Assembly (NCBI GenBank): GCA_008638375.1
Contig: CM018050.1
Coordinates: 32,398,220-32,462,219, forward strand
Direction of reading: 5' to 3'
DNA from: Nyssa sinensis
Lineage: Eukaryota > Streptophyta > Magnoliopsida > Cornales > Nyssaceae
DNA length: 64,000 bases
Part shown: positions 39,901 through 55,600 of the stretch, piece by piece
How positions within the stretch are numbered: position 1 is the stretch's first letter
Layout: each line of letters starts with the position of its first letter
Notes under the pieces: generated by a model
What the model was told of the DNA's origin: nothing
Databases searched by the model: none
Seen by the model: only the letters and a program-made list of their open reading frames with translations
Position numbers and translations under genes: made by a program

Positions 39901-42900
39901 AAGATAGAACTAAGAATGAAAATATTCATGAGATGGCAGGAGTAGCACCTATAAGAGATAAAATGAGAGAATATCGGTTAAGGTGATACGGTCACTGTAA
40001 AACAAAGACCAATAAATGCACCAATAAGGAATAGCGATATGATTAATATTGAGTGTCATGCTATGGGGTGGGGGCAACTAAAATTAACTTTAGTAGAGGT
40101 AGTTAAAAATGATATGGTAATGTGTGATTTAACGGAAAGAATGACCTTCAATAGAGAAAAATGGTGAGATAGGATTTATGTAGCTGGCCCCAAATAATTG
40201 GGATAAGGCTTTGTTGGGTTGAGAAACAGAAACATTGTTGAATGTTGATACAATCCTATACATCTTATGATACTCCTATCCCACATTGATTGGGTGGGAG
40301 TAGTTGGATTAATATATAAGACAACACAAGGTTTGTTACTAACAACTTGGGCTTAATATTTTGAGTCATAATGTTGTGACCTCCTTAGGTTGTTGGTCAG
40401 TGGGCTGGGGATCTTATGCTATCTTCGAGGTACCTTGCACCAGAAATTGTTATTTTCTTTCTGTTCTTTATTAAAGCTTCAAGCCCTTTTTAGATGTTGA
40501 CTGAGCATGAAAACCTATGGATCGCAAGTCCACTAATGGCTTCTATGTCTCTCAAGGCTACTCTTATTTCTTGAAAAAGCAAGAAGCATCTTCTGCTAAG
40601 GCCGAGCATCTAAGCATAGCTGCCACTGCAACTGAGATACTTTGGTTACAATGGTTGCTTGTTGATCTAGGCATTTCTCTATCTGCTTTGCTACTATCTA
40701 TTGTGATAATATAGAGTGCCATTCATATACCACACAACTCTGTTTTCCACAAGCATACCAAATACTTTGAGATTGGTTATCATTTTTAGCTTGGCACCAT
40801 TTCTCTTCCCTTTCTTCTATAATGCAGTTGGCTAGCTTCTTTACAAAGTCCCACACCATCATGCATTTCCATCTTCTTGTTCTCTTGTTCAACCCTATTA
40901 TAAAGGGTTATTTATTATTCTGTACTTTAGGTCTTTAGGAGATTGATGATTACATAATAATAAGATTCTCTCTTACTCTTCTTCATAACTATTTGTACAA
41001 AGTTAACAAGAAATATAGTTTCTTTAGTGTTAAACTTCGCCCAAGAGAACTAGATTTCCACCTAACAGACACTTAAAAAAAATTGGTATAATTCAGGAAT
41101 TTTTTATTTATATTTATATTTTTAAAAAACAAAACGACGTACATAAAATACATTTTTTTAATAAAGACTTTCTTTTACATGGTTGTCAATACAAATAAAT
41201 AGAAAGAATAAAATCTAACCAAGTTTAGGAAACATCCCAACAATCCATAAAAAAAAACACCGAAGATAATCCATCCAAACTAAAATCTTTATCCAATTCA
41301 AAGGCAGTGTTCTAAAACTTTTCTACCCCAAAAGGTTCTCCAACCATTGAAATTCTAAGCATTGATAAGGCACCACTATAAAAAATCCTTTCCAATCCCC
41401 ATCAGTCTAGAAGGCTGAAATAGAATTTCGTTACCAGCTCATAATCTCCTAGAAAGTCAATATGCTATAGCAATTGGCAAAACAGATTATTCCTTTCATA
41501 GGAGTTTTAGATTCCTGGTTTGACTACCAGCAGAAGAATTAATTCTTTCTTGCCATTATTATTCCTTTCATAGGAGTTTTGCAGACCAAATTTATGCATT
41601 CCCTTTGATGATAAGCCATTATTTCCTGAAAATGACCTCCCAAGTTACCACAACATTGTATCAGCAATATATGTAAATGCTAACTGTCTACATACATAAT
41701 TATTAGTTAATACCAAAGGAATGTATATATGTATAGCAACAAATTAGTCACCAGGTGACTGACTCAATATTATGTGTTTTGGGTCTTTACTCTTTAGGGT
41801 GTTTTTGTAAAGAACTGATGTTCTTGGGAAATAGAGAGGTATGGGTTTATGCTGGAAAGTTGTGTTCGCTTTATTTAGAACCCTTGGGATGAGTAATTGT
41901 ATAAAAGAGTGTGGTCTGAGATCTCAACAAAATTTTTTATTTTTTTATTTCTGGAGAGAACTATTTCAGCTTCAAGCTGTAGCTCACCCCAACTAGGGTT
42001 TTGAAGTATTGGAGGCTTGGGTTAGAGTTTTGAAGCATTGGAGGCTTTGGTTTTGAGAGTCTACCCCAGAGCACCTTCTGGTCCCTCTATCACTTCATAT
42101 TGCGCATGAGGCCAACAATTTTCCGCTTATTTTCCCCGCGGTCCAGCTCTAGAAAGTGTTTAGATTCAGGTAATTTTCTCAAATCTAGAGGGATGTGCCA
42201 AGAGGAACGTGAGAAATGTGTGGAAGATAATTCCTATTTGTTTGTTTGGTTCCTAAGGAGGAAAAGAAACCGTAGGCTTTTTGAAGGGTAGGTTATGTCT
42301 ATCTGTAGATTTAAGGATAGTTTCTTAAAAGATTTTATAATTTTTGGGTACAAGAAGCATACCCCCAAGGATCAAAATATCGTTTCGATGTATAGTTTCG
42401 ATCTGTCCGGAAACGGAAACATTTCGGAAACGTTTCGGAAACATAATGGAAACAGAAAAAAAATTGGAAACATGTGGAAACATAACTTAAAATTTATTTA
42501 TTTATACAAATAAGCCTATTTATTGAATATTTGTGCATGTTTAAGACATATATATCATATTCATGATAAATGATACTAATTCATGATAAATGACATAATA
42601 GATATATACTATGTAATATCCACGAATTAGATAATTTGACACAAGTTACATATAAAATAAAAAGTAAAACAAATAGCGATTTAAACCTATTATAATTAGT
42701 AATTTAGTATTAAAATAGTTGTTTCTCTACACTTTATTTCCCCTACTACTTTTCTATTATTTTAGGAAAAATAATAGAAATATATCTTCTTGTAATTTTG
42801 AGTCTTAATCTTTGAAAAATAAATGGATATTATTTTTTACTAACTTTTAGAATTATCGTTGACATAAAAGAAATGTTTCCTCTGATTCGGTATGTTTCCA

Positions 42901-43575
42901 ACTAGTTTCGGTTATGTTTCCACGGACACAATTTTGTTTTCATGGAAACATGTGAATTTTCGGATTATTCTTACTAGTGTTTCGTTTCGGTCCCTGAGAA
43001 ACGGAACATTTCGGCCATTTCGATGGAAAAGAAACGAAACTTTGATCCTTGCATACCCCTCTTATGCTTTGTTGATTTTTTGGAAGATATGAGGCTCTAA
43101 TTTTTGTACATAGCGCCACCCCCCCCCCTCCCGGGGTTCCTTTTGTACTATATACTTAACAAGAAACATCTTCGATAGCTATGTTGGAATATAGTGCTGC
43201 TCGCTGTCTGGAGTTCTATAACTTGCATTATCCCTGCAACCGGCTCTGTTTGTGGCCCCTATTTGCATTATGCAATCAGAGTTTATACATAACTTAAAGA
43301 CCTAACATCCCTGTATGTAGCCATGCACTGATTGAAACTTCAAATTTCTACTAGCTAATTCCACTTCCAAATGAAGAAATTCTATCTGTAATACTTAATA
43401 TTTTGATTCAAAGTATCTTAAATTAATTCCATTTACAAATTGGTTGAAGTTTCAAACCATGAGCAGATTCCCAGAGAAAGAGAAACAGAATGCTGTAGTC
43501 CAAATTTTTTTCAGCACATGCAACTGTAACGGCTACTAAGACAAACAAGCCCCTCCCCCTCCCTCCCGGGTCTCC

Positions 43576-43610
<35 letters not shown>

Positions 43611-46600
43611 CATAAGATAAATAAAAGGGAGAAGAATGTGATCACAAATCAAACAGCTACCAAAAACAATAATATTTGTAGACAAAAGTAGGACACCATC
43701 AGACGGAATTAATAGATACTAGAAAGAAGAATGAAATTGACTACCTGAAAACCATTATCTGTGTCGCTTATCCAATAATAAAGACCAGCAACCTCAGCAT
43801 AGTAAGCTGAAAGAAAAAAAATAAATTAAACTCTTCTTTAAGAATTTATATTCAATGAGGAATAAATTTTCAACAGAGAGGAACCCAAAAGAAATAATAC
43901 ACCATCTGCTGTAATCTATATGTTAGAATAACAAATGAAAGCTATACTGCTATTCCATCAAACCAAAAAACGGTACATATCTTTGAAACAGTTAGAGAAG
44001 GATAACTATTATTATTCATTCTCAATACCCTTAGTGACGTACCATATTCATTCAAGTAATCCATCAACAAACGCGTAAAAATATCGACAAGAACTTCTGC
44101 TTCAGGGGAATTTCCAGCATAGGGACAGTTGAAATCTATTTTAACATAGGCCTTGGGAGTGGAGAATGTTTTATCAGGCTTGTACCACAATCTTGAATAG
44201 GATGATTTCCTCAACAAAAGAGGGAACTTTGCCTGTTTCAAAGGTCGGAGATATGAAGAAACTCAAGGATTTTAAATTAAAAAAAAACAGTAATTACATT
44301 GAATTAAATATCACACCAGTCATACCTTCTCCAGAACATTCTTAAGAGACAAATCTGTTGGGATGAATACATTGGGGGCAGGGAGATGTAGATTTTCATT
44401 AGGAGCTGTTTCTATCCATTGCTGTAAACAAAAACATTTTACAGAACCGTCAATTTCTTCTCTGAAATTGTTGTACTCTCTAAAACCAAGCCATGAGAAA
44501 GAAAATTTCCATTTCAAATCAGAAATAAAACCCAACAACGAACCTGAATCATGGAATCAGATATTCTCTCAACAGAATATGCAGTTCCATACCATGGCTC
44601 GGTCATGTTAGTATTTCCTTCAAACTTTGTTGAGTCCCAGAAAATTCTGTTAAACAGAGATCTTATTATCGAATATAAACATATCTACAAGATTAAAAAC
44701 CATCATAAAAGATTGCGTATAACTGGACATAAGAAGGTGGGTAGAATATGCAAAACGAAGATTTCCAAACTACAACTTATAGACATGTATGCAAGTTTCC
44801 GGTTTTAAAAGACATGAAATTTTAATGTGAGTCTTCAAAATCTAGATAGAAGAACAGGACATTGTATGTGTTTGTAAATTAGTATATTGGACATGTATAA
44901 TTTATCTGCACTAGAATTTTATGCATGTGGCCATGAAGCTTGCAAAAAATAAAAATAAAAAATTCATAGAGAGTTAAAAATGATAAAAATCGTAACTATT
45001 ACTATGAGCTCCTCAACACATATTTTAAGTGAATAAAGGTCGACACTCTCAAAGTGTCCAAACAAGTGTTGGACAAGAATGAACAAAAGTGCCCTATCAG
45101 AAAGTGTCCAATGTGGCAATCATCAGCCTCGTAAACAGAAACCAAATCCATACACTCAAAATTAATTTTGCAGACGTGTGTAGTTAAAATGTATTCTACT
45201 GTGATTTAGGGCTTAGAATAAGCAAAAAAAGAAGAGATATTCAGAGAAGGGTACGAGAGAAAATGAGAAAAATTGTATCTCATATCTCATACTTGCATTT
45301 ATATTATTAAGCTGATTAAAGTACAATATTGCGCTTCCTATAATATTTTACTAGATTCTGACATAATTTAATACTCCACAAGTTGGTGCATAGATATCTC
45401 TCATGCCCGACTTGCAAATATTGGAATCAAAGAACCTACTATTAAGCCCCTTGTAAACACATCAACTAGTTGCTTCTCTGACATTACAAAGGGCATATAG
45501 ATCAAACCCCTATGCAGCTTCTCCCGGCTGAACTGTTTGTTGATCTCAATATATTTCATTTGATTATGTTGGACTGGATTATGAACAATGTTAATTGCTA
45601 TTTATTATTGTAATACAACCTCATAGGCATGTCATTGGCAAATCACAACTAATCTAACAGCATTTGAAGCCACTGGTAGCTCACAAACTCCATGTGCCAT
45701 AACCTGATACTCTGGCTCTAGCCCTCTACAATAGATTTGGCAACTAATGTTTGTTTTTTGCTCCTCCAAGTGACCAGATTACCTCCAACAAAGGTATGAT
45801 AACCCAAAGTAGACCGTCGATAATTAATAGAGCATGCCTACTATGCTTCTGTTTAAGCCTCTAAATTTAGATGTCCATGGTTTGAGAATAAAACTCATTT
45901 ACCAGAAGCAAGCTTGAGGTGTCTCAAGATGTGATAAATAGCCTCCAAATGAGAGTGGCGAGAATCATGCATAAATTGGTCGACAACTACAAGATAGGCT
46001 ATGTTTGGATGTGTGTAAGAAATAGATCAATCTTCCCACAAGCCTCTAATATCTCTCGTTATCTATTTAGTCACCATCATCATCTCTAAGACAATGATTA
46101 GCATCTACAAGAAAATCTACTGGTTTACAACCCAACATGCCAGTTTCTTCAAGCAAATAAAGAATGAACTTCATCTGGAAAATGAAGATTCTCTCATCCG
46201 ATTTGGCTACTTCTATCTCAAGAAAATAACGTATTACTTCCCAAATCTTTAATCCCAAACTCATTTCCAAATGAGTTTTCAACCTCAACGTTTTCTCATC
46301 GTTTGTGGAAATTCCCAATTAGTGGTAGAGATTATTGTGGAGTAATTAGAGGTAGAAATTATGGTAGAGATTATTGTGGAGTAATTAGAAGTAGAAATTA
46401 TAGAGAAATTGTAGGAAGACTTTTTTCTTTCCTTTTTTTACTCTTTCCTATTTTGCTTCCCAGTTGTATTATAAATACCTATAGTTTGTCTATGAAAAAA
46501 TACACAGAAATACAGAAATCCTTTGATTTCATGGTATCAGAGCCAGAGAAGCTCACCGTCGCAGAGAGTCTGCCCTCAGTCTTCATTGTTGGAAGCAGGT

Positions 46601-49600
46601 TTTCTTTTTCGTCGCAGAAGAAAGCTCTCGATCCCCCACCCACGCCAGATCGATCATCATTGTCACTGTTCCATCTCCAGATCGAGCCGCTATTCATCAT
46701 TGTTGATAATCATTGAATCACAATAGCAGATCCAGTTCATCACGTTTACTGATTGAAGCAGAGCGTACAAGAACAGCTGTGTTTGAAGGGGGAACCGAGA
46801 GTCTGACCGACCTTTCCTTCAAATTAATCGCCGAGAAATCTGCCCCGTCGACTGTTCGAGCTGGATCCTGGACTTGGTCGACTGTCGCTTTTTCATTTCC
46901 GCTGATAGCAGCAAGACCAAGCCCGAGGGTATGTGTTGCTCTGGCTTGAAGGACAGTGTTGAAGGCCGACGCTGAGTGTCTCTGTGAGGCATTCACAAAC
47001 AGTGCACAGTTGGGTGTGCTCCTGAATGTCACCAAGGCAGTGACTCTCCCCTCTGCCTGCCATGTCTCTGCTCCTTCTTTGAGTAATGGTGGAAGAAGCG
47101 GCAGACCTAGAGGTTAACTCATTCCACAGAGGAATTAAGGATAAAGTTTTTGACGGAGAAAATATGGAGGCTCAAAGTGTTTGACGGAGAGGCTGATACA
47201 CAACCTTTTGTTTTACCCAGACCCAGTTGTAATCCACGTCCAACAATTTAACCCAATTTCTTTTTAAACCATCCAAAAAAAAAAAAAATCCAGCCCAGTC
47301 CAGATACTTACCCAGCACCTTAGATCCAATCAAGTAAGGTCTTTCATGGAATTTTTTGCAAGCTTGGCATGTATAATATCTACGCACCATCTTGAGGAGG
47401 AGTGTTGAAGTACTAGGAATAGTTGAATAATGCTATTCCTGTAATTTCATCACTAAATAATACAAACACAGAGAGGTGTAGGAGTAATGTGTATTCTATC
47501 CTCTTATTTTGCAAAACGATCTGCATCTAATTCTTCTTCCCTTTCTTCGTCTTGTAAACCCACAAAGTACACAGAGATTACATTTCAATGTATAGGAGGT
47601 TCCACAGCAGTGGGATTTATTCTAATGATGATGAATCTGACATTTCAGGGATGGAATGAAAGGGACCTGATCTAGAATTTTCAGGTCTCTTGAGGTGTCA
47701 GAATGTGACTGATGGACTGGATTCCAGCAATAGGGAAGAAACAGTGGTCTGTGTGGCTTGAACAATCATGGCCAAAGATGGCTTGGCTGTGATGGAGATT
47801 GGAGATGATAAAGTTACAGTGTTATGTGACGTTGATGCACAGCGATGAACAATATATTCGAACTTTTTTAGAAAACAAAGTACACAGTGAATCAGATCAA
47901 GGTTCGTGCTCTGGTACAAATTGGCGTAGGACTAGTAAGAGAGAGAGAGAGGAGAAAATATTTGGTGGTCCCAAGGGTTAGATGGATAGCCACATTAGTG
48001 AACTGTTACCGTACATGTACATGTGACTTATCATTTGACCGTTGGGAACATTGAGACGGGACCATCCAATATTTTTCCCAAAAAAGAGAGGAGCGAGAAA
48101 TCTAGGGAGAACACTCATGAGTCATGAGGGAAGAGAACATTCCAATAGTCTGAATTATTCAATAATCAATATACCCAAGTTACTGATTCAAAACATCAGG
48201 CCAATATTTATAGTCAACCCAAAAATACCAAAATAGCAACTACTACCAAAATAATTAAAAATAACCCTACAATTAAGAAAATTTAAAATAACTAAAATCA
48301 CAATGCCTTTGTGTTCCCCATCACATAACTTGGTTGTGTGTTTTATTATATATACAAGTAATGCACGAATCATAATTAACCATTTCAATAGGCTTAAAAT
48401 GCTCTTACACTTGTACACTGTTATATCTTCTTCTTGAATTTAAGTGTTATTTAGTATATTCACTCATTTTAAATAAACTTTATATGTTTTAAAGATAAAA
48501 ATCAAAAACTCCGAAAGCTTACGCTTCAACACTTATGCTTATGCCTTGCCTTATGATTTTGCCTTTGAAAACACTGATACTAGATATTGATTGTTATATT
48601 TTCAAGTTACATATTTAATGTTGCGACCGCAGAATAAGATTTTTCATAAATAAATTAATTAATTATTATGTTTAACCCAGACAAATATTGGGACAAGAAT
48701 ACAAAAAATTGTTAATCAGGTCACCCTCTGGACAATTTCTGATTGAACTGAAGATGAAGCAAGTTTCATGTGTGCATTCCCAAGAACAAAATTGCAAGAC
48801 AATAGTCGGTCTCTTTTCTTTTTAGTTGTTTTCTAATAAATATACCTTTCAAATACTAAACAAAATAAATGCACAACGTCTAATTACAAGTGTTGCAGGC
48901 ACATCTAGCATGTTCAAATATGAGTTACAATCTCTATAGAAATCAGTAAACAAATGGTCCCAATATCATAAGAACCAAGGACCAATAGAATAAGTCTGAA
49001 TATATTTACCAAAAAAAAAAAAAAATTGAAAAATAGAATGCTCTACTTAAACGTCTAGTGCAAACCAAATGTGTATTATCCACCGATCTTGTAAATTGTG
49101 TTAAATGAAGTTCGTGCACCTTTTCAGTCTTTATCATTCCAGGCAGACCAAAAGATCAATTCAAAACAAGACCTGTCCTCAATATTAGATGCGTGGCATG
49201 AGCAGAACCAATATAAAAGGAAAGGATGGAAGCACAAATAATGCCACGATTCTATCTCATTCTTCCGAGTAACAGGTTCTCTGAGCATATGGTACTCACC
49301 TGACATGGTTTGGCGTAAGCTCATTCAGTACTGACTGAATCAAATCTGGGTTGAACTTAGAGGGCAAGGATGATCTCACCAGCCAATCTTTTGGTGGATA
49401 CAGCTGAAAAAAATTTCAAATGATCATATGAAGAAGTTAGCAACACATAATTTTAAAGCAAAGAACGGCTAATTGTTCCCAGTAACTGGCTTGCAAAAAA
49501 TATGAAAGAACAGTAATTTTTTTTTTTGGACTTTGATTTTCAAATAATCTGGAAAAGGAAAAAATGCAGGCTCACACATAAGACGGAAAGCATCGACTTT

Positions 49601-52600
49601 TTTCTTTTTGGACTTAGATTTTCAAATAATCTGGAAAAGGGAAAAAAATGCAACAACTATAAGTAAATTAAAAATGGCTTCATAATAGTTTTTTTGTATG
49701 GACTGCACCCCATAAAAAGTATATAACGAAAACCATGATTTCAAGACACCTAGCAGAAGTATCAGTCAACAGAATACGTGGCTGGAATGAGCTTTATTGT
49801 TCTGCACAAAAACCTTTTCCCAATAGAGATTCTGCTTGTATCTTAATTGGAGTGGTCACTTGCATATAAAAAAATTAATATAGTAATATACAAACAAATG
49901 CTCATTCTTGACAAGAAAAGAGATATTTGTAAAAAAATAATTGCACAGATCTTAATCTCAGTGACAAATATAAAAATGAATATTTATAGTACCTGCATAT
50001 TTAATGCAACATTAACCACATAACCTAGAGGAGAGATTTTGTCCTGATAATGGAAGGCTGTCTCACAAATGGCCGCAAGCTTCATCCAAAATTACAAATG
50101 TCTTAGAATCTCCAAGAGGCAATAAGAAAGACAATTTCTATACTGAACATGCAACATTAATACATGAGAAGCAGAATAAGTTAAGGAGTTGGCGATTAGA
50201 AAATCAAACTTTTAAATGCTTTCCAGATCAACATATTGCAAAGCAAAAATGTTATCAATTCTATAAGAAAACATAAATGCATCGTGATGCATTGCGCCAA
50301 AGGTCAACATATCCCACTACAATTATATTTGATTCAAAGGGAAGAGGCATATAAAGAGTGAAGAGAGGGAGAGTGCAAAAGTGATTTCCATGCCTCTCAA
50401 GTACAATAGAAGAGAGAAAAGATAAAGACAGATAATAGGAGGGAAGAATGAGAGGGAGAGTTCAAATCTCTTCCACAATGCTTTCCCTGCAAACATATTC
50501 ATCGCTAGAGATAATCTTATTTTATAGAAGTAAAGCTTATATGGTTTTAAGAAAGCCCTAAAAACTCTTCTTTTTTTTTTTTACATGTATAGCTCTATTA
50601 AAAAGAAAGGAACAAAAAAGGGCACAACTCATTTACACAAGGCACATGGAAAACTATACAAAGCAGATGTATACTCATATGTCCTTCAAGGGAAAAAAAA
50701 CTCTACAGAAGAATAAGTCAAAGTTAATATCGCAATGTAAATTAAACAATAAAAGAAAAAACAAGGAGCTTAGCACCTTGTGGTTCACTGTCCAAATGGG
50801 CATCTCAGTTCCATTAGAGGATTGCCAAAAAAGGTACTTGCCAAATAGCTCTAGCTCTCCTACTCACCCTACACCTCCTCAAACTGTCCAACGCCTCATC
50901 TGTGAAGCTAGGCATAAGCCAAGATACACCAAATAGCAAAAGAAGTACAGCTAACGGGTACCTAGCCACTGAACAATACATCAATAAGCGGCCCATTGAT
51001 TCGCTATCTCTTCTCTACATGCAGCACCATTGAACAATAATTTGACGCCTCATAATCAAGTTTCCTATGAACATGGGAGCTGCTTCAATGCCCCAAACCG
51101 CCTCCCAAGGAAAACTGAGCCTGACTCCCTCCCCCTCTCTCACTGGCGCAAAAAAGAAAAAAAAAACTCACCACATAGCATTTCCCCACAAAACCTCCAA
51201 AATCTGAGTTTAAAGCAACACAAAGAAATATACAACAGACTCCAGCTCCCAATCTTGCAAATCTCTAATCAGTCTAAAGTACTCCTCCTCGCACGTGGTG
51301 AGACTCTACAAGAATAAAAAATTGAAGCCTCCTTGTCCACGGCTATCTTGAAAAGACTCGGGAAAAGCCAATTTCAACAAGCCTTTGCCACACTAGTAGT
51401 CATGCCAACAAGTGATCTGCCTCCCATAGTCCCATTTGTAGGCATAGACCAAATGTGTCCAAAAACTCTTCTCATCCCTTTCGAATGCTTTTTCAAACCC
51501 TCACTCCATGGGAGATATGAACCTGTTTTGAATCCCGTTTCCTCTATCTTCACTATATTTATATACCTCCAGAACCATTTTCACAATGAAGCTTGATTAA
51601 ATATGTTGAGACTCCTAATCCGCAACCCCTCACACTTCATAGGTGCATAGGCCAAGTCCCATCCTACCAGGTGATATTTGAATTCATCCCCACTACCCCG
51701 ATAGGAAATCCTTCTATAACTTTTCCAATGTTTTCCCAACAAAGGCTAGAATGGGAAATAAATACAAGTTCATTAAAAAGCTAGATAGAGTACTATTTTA
51801 AAGAGTGAGTCTGCCCCCTTGGCCATATACTCCCGTTTCCAACGAACGCCCTCTCAAATGCTCCACCGCCAAATCCCAAACCCACTTGGAGTTAAAAGAA
51901 TACTAAAGAAAACCTAAATAAGTCATAGGAAGATCCACTACCCTAAATCCTATAATAGTGGCCAAATAATCTACCTCCTATCATATCTCTAACCAATACG
52001 AGTGCACTTTGTGTCAAGTTCATTTTCAATCCCAAAATATCATTTGGAAGCAAAGAAGTACACAAGTACTTGAATTACTCCATTTTGTAAATATTAACCG
52101 AATCTGTAGCTTAATTTAGGCATTAGATTGATTGATTGATTGATTGTAGGACCTAATTTAGGATAGTTTCTTTATTTACTTGTAAGCTGTGATTATAAAT
52201 CTTGAGCTCCAAAAGAGAAGAATACTTTTCAAAACCTGTTTCATGATTTTCCGAAAATTTAATTCATGTTTGGTTAGGATTTCCAAATGTTGTGTTTCAA
52301 AAACTGATTTTAAAAATTCATCTTCCCCCTTTTTGAAAATTTTCAAAATCTTCCCCCCCCTCCATCTTTCTACCTCCTCTCAACATCACCCGCCATCCAC
52401 AGCAAATCCACTCATTTTCCATCGCAATTCCCCATTGACCTCTGTCTATAACCACCAAGCACAGTCACCGAAGGGGATGTTGGGTGGCGTTGCTCCATTG
52501 TTTCTGTTGTCGTTTGGAGAGGGAGAGAGAGAAAGAGATGAGGTGGTTTTCAGTGAAGCTTGGTGGTCACGGTGGTGGCTTCTAGTGGGTGTTAGTGGTG

Positions 52601-55600
52601 TACGGCGGTGAGGTGGTGTGGGAGGTGGGTGGTGGTGCTGTATTATGATGGAGGTGGGTGGTGGTCTTTGTGGATGCCTGATAGAGAGGGAGTGAGATAG
52701 GATTCTTTTGGGCTGGGACTCAATGTAGCAAATGGTTTGTGAGCTCATTTGACTTTAACTATAAAAGTTTTGAGTCTTGACGTCTTTCTTGTATGAGGTT
52801 CCATCGCGGTGATTAACATGTGTTGATATTTAATATGTAAAAATGGTGAAGAAAGTTTTTTTTTTGAATTATATCCAAACACATTTTCATATTTTTTTAT
52901 AAATTTAAATTATCATATCCAAACGCATTTTCACAATTTTAAAAAAATCAATTACAAAGTTTTGAAACACATTTAAAAGGCATTTTATAGAAAATCATAT
53001 CAGAATCACTATCCATATCAGAGAAAGTTTTCTAAATCATAGCTTCTCTTTCTCGGTACTCCCCTTCTTGGTGCCTCTCGTCTTCCTTGGCTCCTTTGGC
53101 ACCTCTCGGCCTCCTCAGCCTAGCCTCTTGTCTCCCTTGGCAGAGCCTCTTGGCTCCCTCGGCCAGCTTCTCTCACTTCCCAAATCTTTGCTCTAGCAAC
53201 TTCTTTGTCTTATAATGGCTGATAAATTAGACACCAAGGACAACAAAAAGTATGATTCTATTCTTCAAAATGTCAATGTCACTTCTACTTCCATAGCCAA
53301 TTTGGTCTCGCTAGGTAACACATGCCTTCATTCTTCCTCCAATACTCCTTAGATTCTTGATTCCGGAGCGTCTAATCATATGACAGTTAACTTGTCTCTT
53401 CTGTGTAATATTTTTCGTCCTTCTTCTCTCTCCTTTGTCACTATTGCTAATGGGAATAAAGTTTGTGTTCAAGGCATTATACACGAAACATCTTGTGTCA
53501 CCACCCCTCAACAAAATGGGATTGCCAAAAGAAAGAACGGTCCCATCCTTGCTATAGCTCATGCCCTTATAATCTAGATGCATGTTCCCATGTGTTTTTA
53601 GGAGGATGCTGTCCTATATAACTACGTATCTTTTAAATAGGATGCCTTCTCACATTCTACAGGAAAAATTACCATTTAATGTCATGTTTCTTGATAAAAC
53701 ACCTCTCTCTCTTTCCCTCCAAAGTTTTTGGATGCGTTTCATTTGTATATAACTTGCAGCCTGGTCGTGACAAACTTGACCCTCGTGCTCATAAATACAT
53801 ATTTCTTAGTTACTCACGCATACAGAAAGGTTACAAGTGCTACAATCCTATCTTACGTAAGCACTTTGTCAGTACTGATGTCACTTTCTTTGAGACTGTT
53901 CCTCATTATTCTCCAGAAGGAAGTCAGTTACAAGCATCATTATTTCCTAACCTTGTTTTACCTACTAGTGTTCCTACTTGCCCTTCTATTTCTCAGGTGT
54001 ATGTTCGTCGTCACCAGGGTGCAGCTCCAGTCACTCTTCTTGCTAGACCTTCTCTCTCACATCCTCCACCTACCTCATCGTCTGCCGATCCATCTCATTC
54101 TTCTGACTATGATCTTGATATGCCCATTGCAATTCGTAAAGGTACACATATTTACATTGCTCATCCTATCTCTAACTTTGTTTGTTATGATCATTTATCT
54201 TCTTCCTTTCAAGCTTTCTCTCTATCCCTGTCATCTCTCGTTGTTCCTAAATCCTACAAGAAAGCACTTTCTCATCCTAGTTGGCAGACTGCACTGGAAG
54301 AGGAAATGCATGCTTTGGAATTAAATCGTACTTGAGCTCTTGTTCCTAAACCTACTGGTGCTAAAATTGTTGGTTGTCATTGGGTTTTCACAATTAAGTA
54401 GAATCCTGATGGTACTAGTTGATCGGCTGAAGGGTCGCCTTGTGGCAAAAGGCTATACCCAAACCTATGGCATTGATTACATCGAGACTTTCTCTCTTGT
54501 TGCCAAATTGAATTTTGTTCGGATTATCATATCTCTTGTTGCAAATCTCGATTGGCCTCTTCATTAGCTTGATGTCAAAAATGCATTCCCACATGATGAT
54601 CTTGCTGAGACTGTGATATGTCTCAACCACCTAGTTTTGAGTCCAAGGGGGAGTATGTTTGTCATCTTTAGAAATCTATTTATGGACTCAAATAATCTCC
54701 TCGAGCTTGGTTTGATAAATTCAATAAGACAGTAGTTTCTCATGGTATGACTCGCAGCCAAGCTGATCACACAGTATTTTTTTAAGAAGACGCAAAGAGG
54801 TATCGTGATTCTAGTTGTCTAAGTAGATGATATTGTGATCACCAATAGTGATAAAGCAGGTATCGAGACATTGATTTGACATCTTGGTTCCATCTTTCTC
54901 ACCAAAGATCTTGGAAAGCTCTGTTATTTCCTTAGTATTGAGGTTGCAAGATCAAAAGCAGGGATCAGTTTGTCTAAGAGGAAGTACACTCTTGATATTG
55001 TGAAAGATACAGGTTATCTTGGCTCCAAACCTATAGCTACGCCTATGGAGACCAATCTAAAGTTGATGCCAGATGAGGGTGATTTGGTTGAGGATCCAGA
55101 GATGTATTGAAGACTTGTGGGTATGCTCATTTACCTAACCATTACTCGACCTGACATCACCTATGCAGTTAGTGTTGTAAGTCAGCTTATGACTAGCCCT
55201 TGAGTTCCTCGTATGGATGCAGTTATTCGTATCTAGAAGTATCTTAAGAATGCCCCAGGACCTGGTCTTCATTATCGATCATCTGGGCATCTTCGAATTG
55301 AGGGATATACTTATGTTGATTGGGCAAGATCACTTTCAGATTGCAAATCGGCCACTAGTTATTGTATTTTCTTATGGGGTAATCTTGTGACTTGGAAAAG
55401 CAAGAAACAGTCGGTTGTGGCACATTTTTGTGCTGAGTCAGAGTATCGAGCAATGGCTCATACTACTTGTGAGCTGACTTGATTAAGAACATTTGTGCAA
55501 GAATTTGATGTTCCAGTACGTGGTCTAACACCTCTCTATTGTGATAATCAAGCGGCGATTCATATTGCCAACAATCTAGTCTTTCACGAAAGGACTAAGC

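Noticed and set aside
46303..47480. A complete small copia or TRIM element between two LTRs
   Set aside because: The LTR-like ends on the two sides do not match each other and no target duplication was found, so only fragments are reported.
52446..52748. Open frame with His/Pro-rich sequence in the copia C insertion
   Set aside because: It has a low-complexity reading on one strand and an equally long frame opposite. I kept only the note that this core is GC-richer than its flanks.
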